Shown: positions 43,768 to 52,108, counted from the first letter of the stretch. The stretch: DNA of 64,000 bases from Embleya sp045207655 (GCF_045207655.1 NZ_CP108784.1:6696001-6760000), one strand, 5' to 3'. Translations and numbers: made by a program. The notes: generated from the letters alone by a model not told the origin.

Positions 43768-44583
43768 GTGACAGTGACTGAGACAACGACGAACGCCATC
43801 GACGCGGCCGCCGCGCGGCTGCTCGACGCGGAGAGGTCCGGCGTCGCGTGTGCGCCGGTGCGCGACCTGATCACCGGCGTGGAGGACGCGTACGCGGTCC
43901 AGGAGCGGCTGACCCTCGGCCGGCTCGCCGAGGGCCGCCGGCTGGTCGGGCGCAAGATCGGCCTGACCTCCGCCGCCGTGCAGAGCCAGCTCGGGGTGCA
44001 CGAACCGGACTTCGGCATGCTGTACGCGGACATGGCGGTGCCGGACGGCGCCGAGATACCGGTCGGTGCGGTGCTCCAGCCCAGGGCCGAGGCCGAGGTC
44101 GCGCTCGTACTGGAGGCCGACCTGACGCACGAGCGGCACACCGTCGCCGACCTGATCCGGGCCACCGCGTTCGTGCTGCCCGCGATCGAGGTGTGCGGCA
44201 GCCGAGTGCGCGACTGGGACATCACCATCGCGGACACCGTCGCGGACAACGCCTCCTCCGGGATGTACGTGCTCGGCAACCGGCCGGTGGCGCTCGGCGA
44301 CCTGGACCTGCGGCTCGCGGGCATGGTCCTGGAGCGGCGCGGCGAGCCGGTCTCCAGCGGCGTCGGCGCGGCCTGCCTGGGCCACCCGCTGAACGCGGCG
44401 ATCTGGCTCGCGGACACCCTCGTCCGGCTCGGCCGACCGCTGCGCGCCGGGGACACCGTGCTCACCGGCGCGCTGGGCCCGATGGTGGCGGTGGCCCCGG
44501 GAGACGTGTTGGAGGCCCGGATCGACGGGCTCGGCGACGTACGTGTCGCGTTCGCGGCGACGAACCCCGAGGAGAACTCATGA
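43768..44583 (+). CDS. dmpE: 2-Oxopent-4-enoate hydratase
   Basis: A 271-residue member of the fumarylacetoacetase-like hydratase/decarboxylase family. LVGRKIGLTSAAVQSQLGVHEPDFGMLYADM is the block typical of the hydratase (DmpE/MhpD), and AEAEVALVLE carries metal-binding acids. It adds water to 2-oxopent-4-enoate to give 4-hydroxy-2-oxovalerate, usually in complex with the decarboxylase encoded next. GTG 43768 or 43774 may be the start. The stop overlaps the next ATG. Confidence 0.9.
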   Translation: MTVTETTTNAIDAAAARLLDAERSGVACAPVRDLITGVEDAYAVQERLTLGRLAEGRRLVGRKIGLTSAAVQSQLGVHEPDFGMLYADMAVPDGAEIPVGAVLQPRAEAEVALVLEADLTHERHTVADLIRATAFVLPAIEVCGSRVRDWDITIADTVADNASSGMYVLGNRPVALGDLDLRLAGMVLERRGEPVSSGVGAACLGHPLNAAIWLADTLVRLGRPLRAGDTVLTGALGPMVAVAPGDVLEARIDGLGDVRVAFAATNPEENS

Positions 44584-45422
44584 CCGACACCGCCGACGGC
44601 GCGACCGAGCGCACCGCGGGCGCCACGCACGTGGGTGACGGCGAAGCGACCGACGCCCGACTCGTGGCCGCCCTCGCCGGCACTTTGGACGAGGCCGGAC
44701 GAGGCCGGCGTACCGTCGCCCGGCTCACCGACACCACCGATCTCGACCTGGACACCGCGTACCGGGTCCAGCGCGCCGTGATCGACCGTCGGGTGGCCCG
44801 GGGCGAGGCGCTGATCGGCGTCAAGATGGGGTTCACCAGCCGCGCCAAGATGGTCCAGATGGGCGTCGACGACGTGATCTGGGGCCTGCTCACCGACGCG
44901 ATGCTGGTCGAGGAGGGTGGTGTGCTCGACCTGGGCGAGCTGATCCACCCCCGGATCGAGCCGGAGATCGCGTTCTTGATCGGCAGCCCGCTGTCCGGCA
45001 CGATTACCCCGACCGAGGCGGTCCGCGCGATCGCCGGTGTCTCGGTCGCCTACGAGGTGCTGGACTCGCGCTACGCGGACTTCAAGTTCACGCTGCCCGA
45101 CGTGATCGCGGACAACGCGTCCGCGGCCGGCTTCGGCTTCGGTACCTGGCACGACCCGACCGGACTCGACCTGAGCAACCTGGGCCTGCTCGTCGAGATC
45201 GACGGACGCGTCGTGGCGACCGGGTCCTCGGCGGCGATCCTGGGCAACCCGCTGCGCTCGCTGATCGCGGCCGCCCGACTGGCCGCCGAGGCCGGTCTCG
45301 AACTCCGGCCCGGATGGGTCGTGCTCGCGGGGGCTGCCACCGCCGCGATGCCGCTGCCCAAGGGCGTGCACGTGCGCGTGTCCGCGGCCGGCCTCGGCCG
45401 CGCGGAGGTGACCACACGATGA
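44580..45422 (+). CDS. dmpH: 4-Oxalocrotonate decarboxylase
   Basis: A 280-residue paralogue of the preceding hydratase. IGVKMGFTSRAKMVQMGVDDVIWGLLTDAM is the decarboxylase (DmpH/XylI) version of the block, and PRIEPEIAFLI carries the metal acids. It removes CO2 from 2-oxohex-3-enedioate. The N-terminus has about 30 extra Thr/Ala/Asp residues. ATGA overlap with the hydratase and with the RidA gene makes a coupled trio; the two enzymes normally form a complex. Confidence 0.88.
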   Translation: MTDTADGATERTAGATHVGDGEATDARLVAALAGTLDEAGRGRRTVARLTDTTDLDLDTAYRVQRAVIDRRVARGEALIGVKMGFTSRAKMVQMGVDDVIWGLLTDAMLVEEGGVLDLGELIHPRIEPEIAFLIGSPLSGTITPTEAVRAIAGVSVAYEVLDSRYADFKFTLPDVIADNASAAGFGFGTWHDPTGLDLSNLGLLVEIDGRVVATGSSAAILGNPLRSLIAAARLAAEAGLELRPGWVVLAGAATAAMPLPKGVHVRVSAAGLGRAEVTTR

Positions 45423-45895
45423 GCGCCGACGACGGCATCCTGGTCGCCGGCAAGGCCGCCCCGCGCGGCCGGTTCCCGCACGTCAAGCGGGCCGGTGACT
45501 TCGTCTACGTGTCCGGCACCAGTTCCCGGCGACCCGACGGCACCTTCGTCGGCGCGAGCGCGGACGCGATGGGCACCACCGATCTGGACATCCGGGCGCA
45601 GACCCGGGCGGTGATCGAGAACATCGCCGACCTGCTGGCCGCCGCGGGCGGTGGTCTGGCCGACGCGGTCTCGCTCACCACCTACCTGGTCAGCATGAAC
45701 GACTTCGGCGGCTACAACGAGGTCTACGCCGAGTACTTCGACGAGACCGGCCCCACGCGCACCACCGTCGCGGTCCACCAGCTCCCGCATCCGCATCTGC
45801 TGATCGAGATCTCCTGTGTCGCGTACCTGCCGAGGCCGGACCGCTCCGTGCCGGACGGCTCCGTGCCGGATCCCACCGTCGTCGGCGAGCCCTGA
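45419..45895 (+). CDS. nbaF: RidA-family 2-aminomuconate deaminase
   Basis: A 158-residue RidA/YER057c/UK114 protein. FPHVKRAGDFVYVSGTSSRR, TRAVIENIADLLAAAGGGL and HPHLLIEISCVAYL are family segments; the Arg that binds a carboxylate is expected near the C-terminus, though the usual E is replaced locally by L-I-E-I. Beside the dehydrogenase and decarboxylase it is inferred to deaminate 2-aminomuconate to 4-oxalocrotonate, releasing ammonia. A Pro/Ser/Asp tail follows the domain. The start overlaps the upstream stop (ATGA). Confidence 0.85.
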   Translation: MSADDGILVAGKAAPRGRFPHVKRAGDFVYVSGTSSRRPDGTFVGASADAMGTTDLDIRAQTRAVIENIADLLAAAGGGLADAVSLTTYLVSMNDFGGYNEVYAEYFDETGPTRTTVAVHQLPHPHLLIEISCVAYLPRPDRSVPDGSVPDPTVVGEP

Positions 45896-45898
45896 GGG

Positions 45899-46037
45899 AT
45901 CGCGCGAGAACCCGATCCGAACCGCACGAGAACCGAACCACGCGAGAACCCGAACCGACCGCGCGACAACCGAAGTGCGTGAACCCGAACCGACCGCGCG
46001 AGAACGCGAACGGACCGTGAGAGAAAGGGACCGCGAG
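45899..46037 (+). repeat. Degenerate intergenic repeat array within the operon
   Basis: Six or seven imperfect units of 16-22 bases resembling GCGCGAGAACCCGAACCGAC fill the whole gap between the RidA and dioxygenase genes. The last unit contains the dioxygenase ribosome site GAAAGG. Units vary by internal loss of five to six bases. No spacer-like unique sequence is present. Confidence 0.8.
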
Positions 46038-46039
46038 CG

Positions 46040-46654
46040 ATGAGTCTGCCCAAGCCGACCAATGGCCTGCCGTTCAACTTCGCCCGGTGGATCGACGAAC
46101 ACCGGGAACTGCTGAAGCCGCCGGTCGGCAACATCCAGATCTGGACCGAGGCCGACCTGGTGGTCACCGTGGTCGGCGGCCCCAACCAGCGCACCGACTT
46201 CCACGACGACCCGATCGAGGAGTTCTTCTACCAGCTCCAGGGCAACATGGTGCTCCGGGTGATGGACGAGGAGGGCAAGCCGCCGGTCGACATCCAGATC
46301 AACGAGGGCGACGTATTCCTGCTGCCGCCGCACGTGCGGCACTCCCCGCAGCGCCCAGAGGCGGGCAGCATCGGACTGGTGGTCGAATTCAGCCGGGCGC
46401 AGGGTCTGATCGACGCCTTCGAGTGGTACTGCGTCGAGTGTCACCGGCTGGTGAACCGCTCGACGGTGCAACTCGGGTCGATCGTCGAGGACCTGCCGCC
46501 GCTGTTCGAGGCCTTCTACGACGGCGACCGCACCTGCCCGCACTGCGGCGCGATCCATCCGGGCCGGCACTGGCCGGACGCGATGCGACCGCGAACCGTG
46601 CCCCGGTCCGACGCCGCCGGGATCCCGCGGACCGGGCCCGGACCCGCCGCCTGA
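46040..46654 (+). CDS. nbaC: 3-Hydroxyanthranilate 3,4-dioxygenase
   Basis: A 204-residue cupin ring-cleavage enzyme giving 2-amino-3-carboxymuconate 6-semialdehyde. NIQIWTEADLVVTVVGGPN, RTDFHDDPIEEFFYQLQGN (Fe-binding His and Glu) and EGDVFLLPPHVRHSPQRPE (third ligand) are diagnostic. A rubredoxin-like second metal site is formed by CVECH and CPHCG. The last 30 residues are an extra Pro/Arg tail. It follows the repeat array, so it may have its own promoter or depend on read-through. Confidence 0.95.
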   Translation: MSLPKPTNGLPFNFARWIDEHRELLKPPVGNIQIWTEADLVVTVVGGPNQRTDFHDDPIEEFFYQLQGNMVLRVMDEEGKPPVDIQINEGDVFLLPPHVRHSPQRPEAGSIGLVVEFSRAQGLIDAFEWYCVECHRLVNRSTVQLGSIVEDLPPLFEAFYDGDRTCPHCGAIHPGRHWPDAMRPRTVPRSDAAGIPRTGPGPAA

Positions 46655-46709
46655 TCTCCACCCCTGCCCCGACCGCCGGCCGAGCCCGGCGGTGAACCAC
46701 GGAGGTTCC

Positions 46710-47774
46710 GTGACTGTCATCGACGTCCATTCGCACGTCTTCCCGAGGATCTCGCAGGCCGAGAGCCGCATCCTGACGGGCGCGGGCGAGCCGTGGCTGC
46801 GGGTCCACGGTGACGGCACCGGGATGATGATGAGCGGCGAGGACGAGTACCGCCCGGTGATTGCGCCGCTGTGGGACCCCGAGCGCCGGTTGGCCGACAT
46901 GGACACGCTCGGCGTGGACGTCCAGGCGATCTCCTCGACGCCGCTGATGTTCGGCTACGCGGCCGAGACCGCGCGCGCGGTCGAGTGGTGCGACCTGGTC
47001 AACGAACGCATCCTCGACTACTGCTCGCTCGACCCGGAGCGGCTGCTGCCGCTGTGTCAGGTCCCGCTCCAGGACATCGGCGCGGCGTGCGCGACCGCGT
47101 CCCGGGCCGCGGCGGCCGGGCATCGCGGCGTGCACATCGGCAACCACGTCGGCGATCGGTACCTCGGCGACGACGGGATCGTGGAGTTCCTCGCGCACTG
47201 CGCCGCCGAGGAGATCCCGGTGCTCGTGCACCCGTGGGACATGCTCGGCGGCGAGCGCATGCGCGGCCACATGTTGCCGTGGCTGGTCGGGATGCCCGCG
47301 GAGACCCAGTTGAGCATCCTCGGGATGATCCTCCAGGGCGCGTTCGAGAAGTTGCCCGAGTCACTGCGGCTGTGCTTCTGCCACGGCGGCGGCAGCTTCG
47401 CCTTCCTGCTGGGCCGGGCCGACAACGCGTGGCACAACCGGGATCTGGTCCGGGCCGATTCGCCCAGGCCGCCGTCCGAGTACGTACGGCGCTTCCACGT
47501 CGACTCGGCCGTGTTCGACCCGCGCGCGTTGCGGTTGCTGGTCGAGGTGATGGGGCCGGACCGGGTCATGCTCGGCACCGATTTCCCGTTCCCGCTGGGC
47601 GAGTCGGACCCCGGCGGCGTGATCCGGGCCTGCCCCGAACTGACCGCGGAACAAAGGCGGATGATCCTCGGCGGCAACGCGGCGCGCTTCTTCGGACTGG
47701 GTGAGCGACCCGGCACGGGCGAGCGGTACGCGCCGCGACAGATGGCGGAACCCACGAAGGGACTCAAGCGATGA
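46710..47774 (+). CDS. nbaD: 2-Amino-3-carboxymuconate-6-semialdehyde decarboxylase
   Basis: A 354-residue amidohydrolase-fold, zinc-dependent decarboxylase (ACMSD). VIDVHSHVFPR gives the first metal His pair, VHIGNHVGDRYL, VLVHPWDMLGG and LCFCHGGGSFAFLLGR carry further active-site His, and LGTDFPFPLGE the final Asp. It removes CO2 before spontaneous cyclisation to quinolinate can occur. GTG 46710 with GGAGG four bases upstream is preferred over 46692. The stop overlaps the next ATG. Confidence 0.93.
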   Translation: MTVIDVHSHVFPRISQAESRILTGAGEPWLRVHGDGTGMMMSGEDEYRPVIAPLWDPERRLADMDTLGVDVQAISSTPLMFGYAAETARAVEWCDLVNERILDYCSLDPERLLPLCQVPLQDIGAACATASRAAAAGHRGVHIGNHVGDRYLGDDGIVEFLAHCAAEEIPVLVHPWDMLGGERMRGHMLPWLVGMPAETQLSILGMILQGAFEKLPESLRLCFCHGGGSFAFLLGRADNAWHNRDLVRADSPRPPSEYVRRFHVDSAVFDPRALRLLVEVMGPDRVMLGTDFPFPLGESDPGGVIRACPELTAEQRRMILGGNAARFFGLGERPGTGERYAPRQMAEPTKGLKR

Positions 47775-48688
47775 CCGACCGGACCAAGGTCGCCATCATC
47801 GGGTCGGGCAATATCGGCACCGACCTGATGATCAAGATTCTGCGGGTGTCGAGCACGCTCGAACTCGCCGCGATGGTGGGCATCGACCCCACGTCGGACG
47901 GCCTGGCCCGGGCGGCCCGATTCGGCATACCGACCACGCACGAGGGCGTCGAGGGCCTGCTCGCCCTGCCGGACTTCGCGGACATCGAGATCGTGTTCGA
48001 CGCGACCTCGGCGGGCGCGCACCGGCACAACGCCAAGGTGCTCGCGCCGTACGGGAAGCGGCTGATCGACCTGACGCCGGCCGCGCTCGGCCCGTACGTG
48101 ATCCCGGCGGTCAACCTGGACGAGCATCCGGACGCGGCCGACCTGAACATGGTCACCTGCGGCGGCCAGGCCACCGTGCCGATCGTCGCCGCGGTGTCCC
48201 GAACCACGCCGGTGGCCTACGCGGAGATCGTCGCGTCCATCTCCTCGCGTTCGGCCGGTCCCGGCACCCGCGCCAACATCGACGAGTTCACCGAGACCAC
48301 GTCGCGTGCCCTGGAGCAGGTCGGCGGCGCGGCCGTGGGCAAGGCGATCATCGTGCTGAACCCGGCCGAGCCACCGATGATCATGCGCGACACGGTGTAC
48401 TGCGTGATCGGCGCGGACGCCGACGAGGCGGCGGTGACCGCGTCGATCCTGACCATGGTCGCCGAGGTCGCCTCCTACGTCCCGGGCTACCGGCTCAAGC
48501 AGGACGTGCAGTTCCGCCCGATCACGGCGAACGATCCGCTCGCCCGACTGGCGGGCGGCAGCGGCACGTTGGTCTCGGTCTTCCTCGAAGTCGAGGGCGC
48601 GGCGCACTACCTGCCGGCCTACGCCGGGAACCTGGACATCATGACGTCCGCCGCGCTGCGCGCGGCAGAGAGGTCGGCCACCCGATGA
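47771..48688 (+). CDS. dmpF: Acetaldehyde dehydrogenase (acylating)
   Basis: A 305-residue NAD-dependent enzyme of the MhpF/DmpF group. KVAIIGSGNIGTDLMIKIL is the Rossmann start, LNMVTCGGQATVPIVAAVS carries the catalytic Cys. It converts acetaldehyde and CoA to acetyl-CoA and channels acetaldehyde directly from the aldolase in a heterotetramer. It is coupled by ATGA overlaps to the decarboxylase upstream and the aldolase downstream. Confidence 0.96.
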   Translation: MTDRTKVAIIGSGNIGTDLMIKILRVSSTLELAAMVGIDPTSDGLARAARFGIPTTHEGVEGLLALPDFADIEIVFDATSAGAHRHNAKVLAPYGKRLIDLTPAALGPYVIPAVNLDEHPDAADLNMVTCGGQATVPIVAAVSRTTPVAYAEIVASISSRSAGPGTRANIDEFTETTSRALEQVGGAAVGKAIIVLNPAEPPMIMRDTVYCVIGADADEAAVTASILTMVAEVASYVPGYRLKQDVQFRPITANDPLARLAGGSGTLVSVFLEVEGAAHYLPAYAGNLDIMTSAALRAAERSATR

Positions 48689-49698
48689 CGCACGAGATCT
48701 ACGTCCAGGACGTGACCCTGCGGGACGGCATGCACGCCATCCGGCACCGGTACACCACCGACCAGGTCCGGGAGATCGCCGCCGCGCTGGACGCGGCCGG
48801 TGTGGATGCGATCGAGGTCGCGCACGGCGACGGGCTGGCCGGGTCGAGCGTCAACTACGGGCCGGGCGCGCACTCCGACGACGAGTGGATCGCCGCGGCG
48901 GCCGAGGTGGTCACCCGGGCCAAGCTGACCACCCTGTTGCTGCCGGGCATCGGGACGCTGGCCGAACTGCGCCGGGCCCACGACCTGGGAGTTCGCTCGG
49001 TCCGGGTGGCCACGCACTGTACCGAGGCGGACATCTCCGCCCAGCACATCGCGGCGGCCCGCGAGCTGGGCATGGACGTCGCGGGCTTCCTGATGATGAG
49101 TCACCTCGCGCCCGCGGACGAACTGGCGCACCAGGCCAAGCTGATGGAGTCCTACGGCGCGCAGTGCGTGTACGTCACCGACTCCGGCGGCCGGCTCACC
49201 ATGGACGGCGTGCGTGATCGGGTGCGGGCGTACCGCGAGGTGTTGGCGCCGGAGACCGAGATCGGCATCCACGCGCACCACAACCTCGGTCTGGGCGTCG
49301 CCAATTCGGTGGTCGCGGTGGAGCACGGCGTGCGTCGGGTGGACGCCTCGCTGGCCGGGATGGGCGCGGGTGCGGGCAACTGCCCGCTGGAGGCGTTCGT
49401 CGCGGTCGCCGACCTTTTGGGGTGGCGGCACGGCTGTGCGGTCTTCCGGCTCATGGACGCGGCCGACGACATCGTCCGCCCGTTGCAGGACCGGCCGGTC
49501 CAGGTCGACCGGGAGACCCTCACCCTCGGCTATGCGGGCGTGTACAGCAGCTTCCTGCGGCACGCGGAGGACGCGGCCGTCCGCTACGGCCTGGACACCC
49601 GGGACATCCTGGTCGAGGTCGGCCGGCGCGGCATGGTCGGCGGCCAGGAGGACATGATCGTCGACATCGCGCTGGACCTGGTCAACGCGGCGAAGTAG
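48685..49698 (+). CDS. dmpG: 4-Hydroxy-2-oxovalerate aldolase
   Basis: A 337-residue class II (Mn2+) aldolase of the HMGL-like TIM-barrel family. YVQDVTLRDGMHAIRHRYT binds metal and substrate, EVAHGDGLAGSSVNYG and IGIHAHHNLGLGVANS provide the metal His pair, MGAGAGNCPLE follows. It splits 4-hydroxy-2-oxovalerate into pyruvate and acetaldehyde. It is the last gene of the operon; a strong hairpin begins 11 bases after its stop. Confidence 0.96.
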   Translation: MTHEIYVQDVTLRDGMHAIRHRYTTDQVREIAAALDAAGVDAIEVAHGDGLAGSSVNYGPGAHSDDEWIAAAAEVVTRAKLTTLLLPGIGTLAELRRAHDLGVRSVRVATHCTEADISAQHIAAARELGMDVAGFLMMSHLAPADELAHQAKLMESYGAQCVYVTDSGGRLTMDGVRDRVRAYREVLAPETEIGIHAHHNLGLGVANSVVAVEHGVRRVDASLAGMGAGAGNCPLEAFVAVADLLGWRHGCAVFRLMDAADDIVRPLQDRPVQVDRETLTLGYAGVYSSFLRHAEDAAVRYGLDTRDILVEVGRRGMVGGQEDMIVDIALDLVNAAK

Positions 49699-49708
49699 CC
49701 CGATGGGC

Positions 49709-49756
49709 GACGACGGGAGCCGGTTTCGCCGAAGGGCGGGGCCGGCTCCCGTCGTC
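49709..49756 (+). terminator. Terminator of the 3-hydroxyanthranilate operon
   Basis: GACGACGGGAGCCGG (49709-49723) and CCGGCTCCCGTCGTC (49742-49756) are perfect 15-base complements around an 18-base loop. Only a short TT follows, as is usual in Streptomyces. Confidence 0.85.
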
Positions 49757-49808
49757 TTCGTCGGCGTACGGACGGCGCCCAGAGCGTGAGACGAATGCCG
49801 CGTAGACC

Positions 49809-49832
49809 TTGACTGGTATAGACCATTCGTAT
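49809..49832 (+). promoter_or_regulatory. DasR-like operator and promoter of the chitinase
   Basis: ACTGGTATAGACCATT (49812-49827) matches the DasR-responsive element consensus ACTGGTCTAGACCACT at most positions; the core differs by one base. It overlaps a -35-like TTGACT (49809-49814), with weak -10 candidates near 49830. Repression relieved by glucosamine-type signals is the established logic for such sites. It is 142 bases before the chitinase start. Confidence 0.75.
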
Positions 49833-49968
49833 TGAGTGAGCCCCGCAACATCTCGTCCAGGGGCCTCGATCGAGGCAAGCGCCGGTCCAGGTACGACAGT
49901 TGACGTACGCGTAATGGTACTTCCCGTCGATCAAGCGCGGTGTCCCCCGCGCGAGGGAGTGGGCTTCC

Positions 49969-51102
49969 ATGGCGAGAAAACGGATCGTGGCGTTCCTGTT
50001 GGCCATCGTGGTGGTGGGGGCGTTGGCAGCGGCCCTGCCGTTCGCCTCGACCGCCTCCGCGGCCGGTTGCGCGACCGGATGGAGTTCGTCGGCCGTCTAC
50101 ACGGGCGGTGCGACCGCCTCGTACAACGGCCACAACTGGGGCGCCAAGTGGTGGACCCAGGGTGAGGTGCCCGGAACCACGGACGTCTGGGCGGACCAGG
50201 GCTCGTGCGGCGGCGGTGGCGACCCGACCACCGGCGGCTCGACCGGTGGGTCGACCGGCGGGGGCGGCACCTGTACGTACCCGAACTGGGCCGCGGGCAC
50301 GAACTACGCGGTCGGCGCCATCGTGCGCTACACGAACGGCAACCTCTACCGGGCGAAGAACGCGAACCCCGGCTACGACCCGGTGATCAGCACCTGGTTC
50401 TGGGAGCCGTTCACCTGCAACGGATCCACCACCGGCGGTACGACCACCAGCGGAAGCACGGGTGGCAACGGCGGCAACCCGGGCGACTTCGTGGTGAGCG
50501 AGGCGCAGTTCAACCAGATGTTCCCGAACCGGAACCCGTTCTACACGTACGCCGGCCTGACCGCCGCGCTGAGCGCCTACCCGGGCTTCGCCAAGACCGG
50601 CAGCGACACGGTCAAGAAGCAGGAGGCGGCGGCCTTCCTGGCCAACGTCAACCACGAGACGGGTGGCCTGGTCCACATCGTCGAGCAGAACACTGCGAAC
50701 TACCCGCACTACTGCGACGCCAATCAGCCGTACGGCTGCCCGGCCGGTCAGGCCGCCTACTACGGGCGCGGCCCGATCCAGTTGAGCTGGAACTTCAACT
50801 ACAAGGCAGCGGGTGACGCCCTGGGCATCAACCTGCTGAACAATCCCTACCTGGTCCAGAACGATCCGGCCGTGGCCTGGAAGACCGGTCTCTGGTACTG
50901 GAACACCCAGAACGGCCCCGGCACGATGACCCCGCACAACGCGATGGTCAACGGGGCGGGCTTCGGCGAGACCATCCGCAGCATCAACGGCGCGTTGGAA
51001 TGCAACGGCGGCAACCCCGCGCAAGTACAGAGCCGGATCAACAGCTACCAGTCGTTCGTGTCGATCCTGGGCACCACGCCCGGGAACAACCTGAGCTGCT
51101 GA
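49969..51102 (+). CDS. Secreted GH19 chitinase with two chitin-binding modules
   Basis: A 377-residue extracellular enzyme. A Sec signal (VAFLLAIVVVGALAAALPF, cut after ASA) is followed by two CBM5/12-type modules (about 33-80 with HNWGAKWWTQGEVPG, and 103-150 with YPNWAAGTNYAVGAIVRY and STWFWEPF), joined by Gly/Thr/Ser linkers, then the GH19 domain (about 175-377). The catalytic Glu lies in FLANVNHETGG, and YYGRGPIQLSWNFNY is a family hallmark. It cleaves chitin for carbon and nitrogen. A DasR-like site upstream fits. Confidence 0.95.
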   Translation: MARKRIVAFLLAIVVVGALAAALPFASTASAAGCATGWSSSAVYTGGATASYNGHNWGAKWWTQGEVPGTTDVWADQGSCGGGGDPTTGGSTGGSTGGGGTCTYPNWAAGTNYAVGAIVRYTNGNLYRAKNANPGYDPVISTWFWEPFTCNGSTTGGTTTSGSTGGNGGNPGDFVVSEAQFNQMFPNRNPFYTYAGLTAALSAYPGFAKTGSDTVKKQEAAAFLANVNHETGGLVHIVEQNTANYPHYCDANQPYGCPAGQAAYYGRGPIQLSWNFNYKAAGDALGINLLNNPYLVQNDPAVAWKTGLWYWNTQNGPGTMTPHNAMVNGAGFGETIRSINGALECNGGNPAQVQSRINSYQSFVSILGTTPGNNLSC

Positions 51103-51159
51103 GTCCGGGCGCGGGGCGGGCCGATCCGGCGGCCCGCCCCGCGCGTCCGGCGTCGCGGG

Positions 51160-51546
51160 TCAGGCCGACGGGGCCGGCGGTTCCCCCTCCACCGTGACCG
51201 TGGCCACCGTGTCGTAGAAGCACAGCAGGCCGGCGATGTCGGGGACCGAGTCGATCGGCTCGGGATAGGCCCAGGCCACGTCCGCGCGCGGGCCGGTGCC
51301 GCCGTTGCCCAGGTAGGTCCAATACGAGGCCTCGCCCTTGAACGGACACGTGGTGTGCGTGTCGGTGGGCTTGAAGCGGGTCAACTCGACATCGTCCGGT
51401 GGGAGGTAGTACCGGATCGGCAGTCCGGTCTCGTGGAGCACCACCGGACGGGTGGATCGCGCGACCACCTCGCCGTCGATTACGACGGTCACCGTCTGCG
51501 TACTGCGCACGGTCGTCACGAGGTGGCCCTGTGCGGGTATCGGCAT
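51160..51546 (-). CDS. DUF427 domain protein
   Basis: A 128-residue protein of the DUF427 family. VTVVIDGEVVARSTRPVVLHETGLPIRYYLPPDDV and TTCPFKGEASYWTYLG are its conserved blocks, and WAYPEPIDSVPDIAGLLCFYD closes the domain. The fold is a small beta structure; the function is not established. ATG 51546 has GGAGGAG upstream. It is divergent from a small secreted protein gene, with a DasR-like site between. Confidence 0.9.
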   Translation of the reverse strand: MPIPAQGHLVTTVRSTQTVTVVIDGEVVARSTRPVVLHETGLPIRYYLPPDDVELTRFKPTDTHTTCPFKGEASYWTYLGNGGTGPRADVAWAYPEPIDSVPDIAGLLCFYDTVATVTVEGEPPAPSA

Positions 51547-51730
51547 GCGAATCTCCTCCGCGGTACTCGGTGCTGCGGTCGTCCCTCGCTCAACCGTCGC
51601 GGCGGGCGAACCATTCCGGCGGCATCGGGCGCCGGCGCGGTGTTCGGCGTGGTGTCCGACACGGTGCTTCGGTGCCGGATGGGCCGCGAAAGCGTCCGTC
51701 GAATGTGTGAGTAACGTGTGGATCGATTCA

Positions 51731-51774
51731 ATTGGTATAGACCTATTGCTCGGGGTGCGGGCACCGGCTAGCGT
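51731..51774 (+). promoter_or_regulatory. Second DasR-like operator with promoter
   Basis: ATTGGTATAGACCTAT (51731-51746) shares the GGTATAGACC core with the chitinase site. It abuts a -35 TTGCTC (51746-51751), 17 bases, then -10 TAGCGT (51769-51774), pointing to the small secreted protein gene whose ATG is 90 bases further on. A repressor bound there would block RNA polymerase. It could also affect the DUF427 gene on the other side. Confidence 0.7.
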
Positions 51775-51863
51775 TTTCCGCGTGCGCGCCGGCAGCACAA
51801 CAGGGCCCAATTACCGTTCCAGCGAACCGAGTTGCCCTCGGGGCGAGAAATGGAGTCGAGCAC

Positions 51864-52094
51864 ATGCGCAAGGCTATGGCGGGTGTCGCGTTGGCTGCGG
51901 CGTTGTTGGGCGTGGGGGCTGCCGCGCAGCCCGCGATGGCGGACCCGGCCCCGGGCGGCAGCTTCATCTTCTACGGCTACTACCCGTCGCAGGCCTCCTG
52001 CGACGCGGCCGGCCGCGCGGCCGCACCGGCCCACGGCCCGGTGTACCTCTGTCTCAACAACGGCGGCACCCTCTGGTCGCTCTGGGTGCACTAG
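51864..52094 (+). CDS. Small secreted two-cysteine protein, candidate DasR target
   Basis: A 76-residue precursor. A Sec signal (MRKAMAGVALAAALLGVGAA, cut after AMA) leaves a mature protein of about 50 residues with two Cys (QASCDAAG and VYLCLNN) likely forming one disulfide, and aromatic patches FIFYGYYPS and LWSLWVH. No family is recognised. The DasR-like operator and nearby chitinase suggest a role with chitin or glucosamine, for example binding the polymer or inhibiting an enzyme; this is inference. A 23-base-pair hairpin follows. Confidence 0.7.
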   Translation: MRKAMAGVALAAALLGVGAAAQPAMADPAPGGSFIFYGYYPSQASCDAAGRAAAPAHGPVYLCLNNGGTLWSLWVH

Positions 52095-52108
52095 CGGCAC
52101 TCGGTAGG

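Noticed and set aside
42072..45371. 1099-codon open frame on the minus strand
   Set aside because: It is antisense to the dehydrogenase, hydratase and decarboxylase genes, which have clear motifs and coupled starts.
45899..46037. Possible CRISPR array
   Set aside because: Units are degenerate and contiguous, with no unique spacers and no cas genes nearby.
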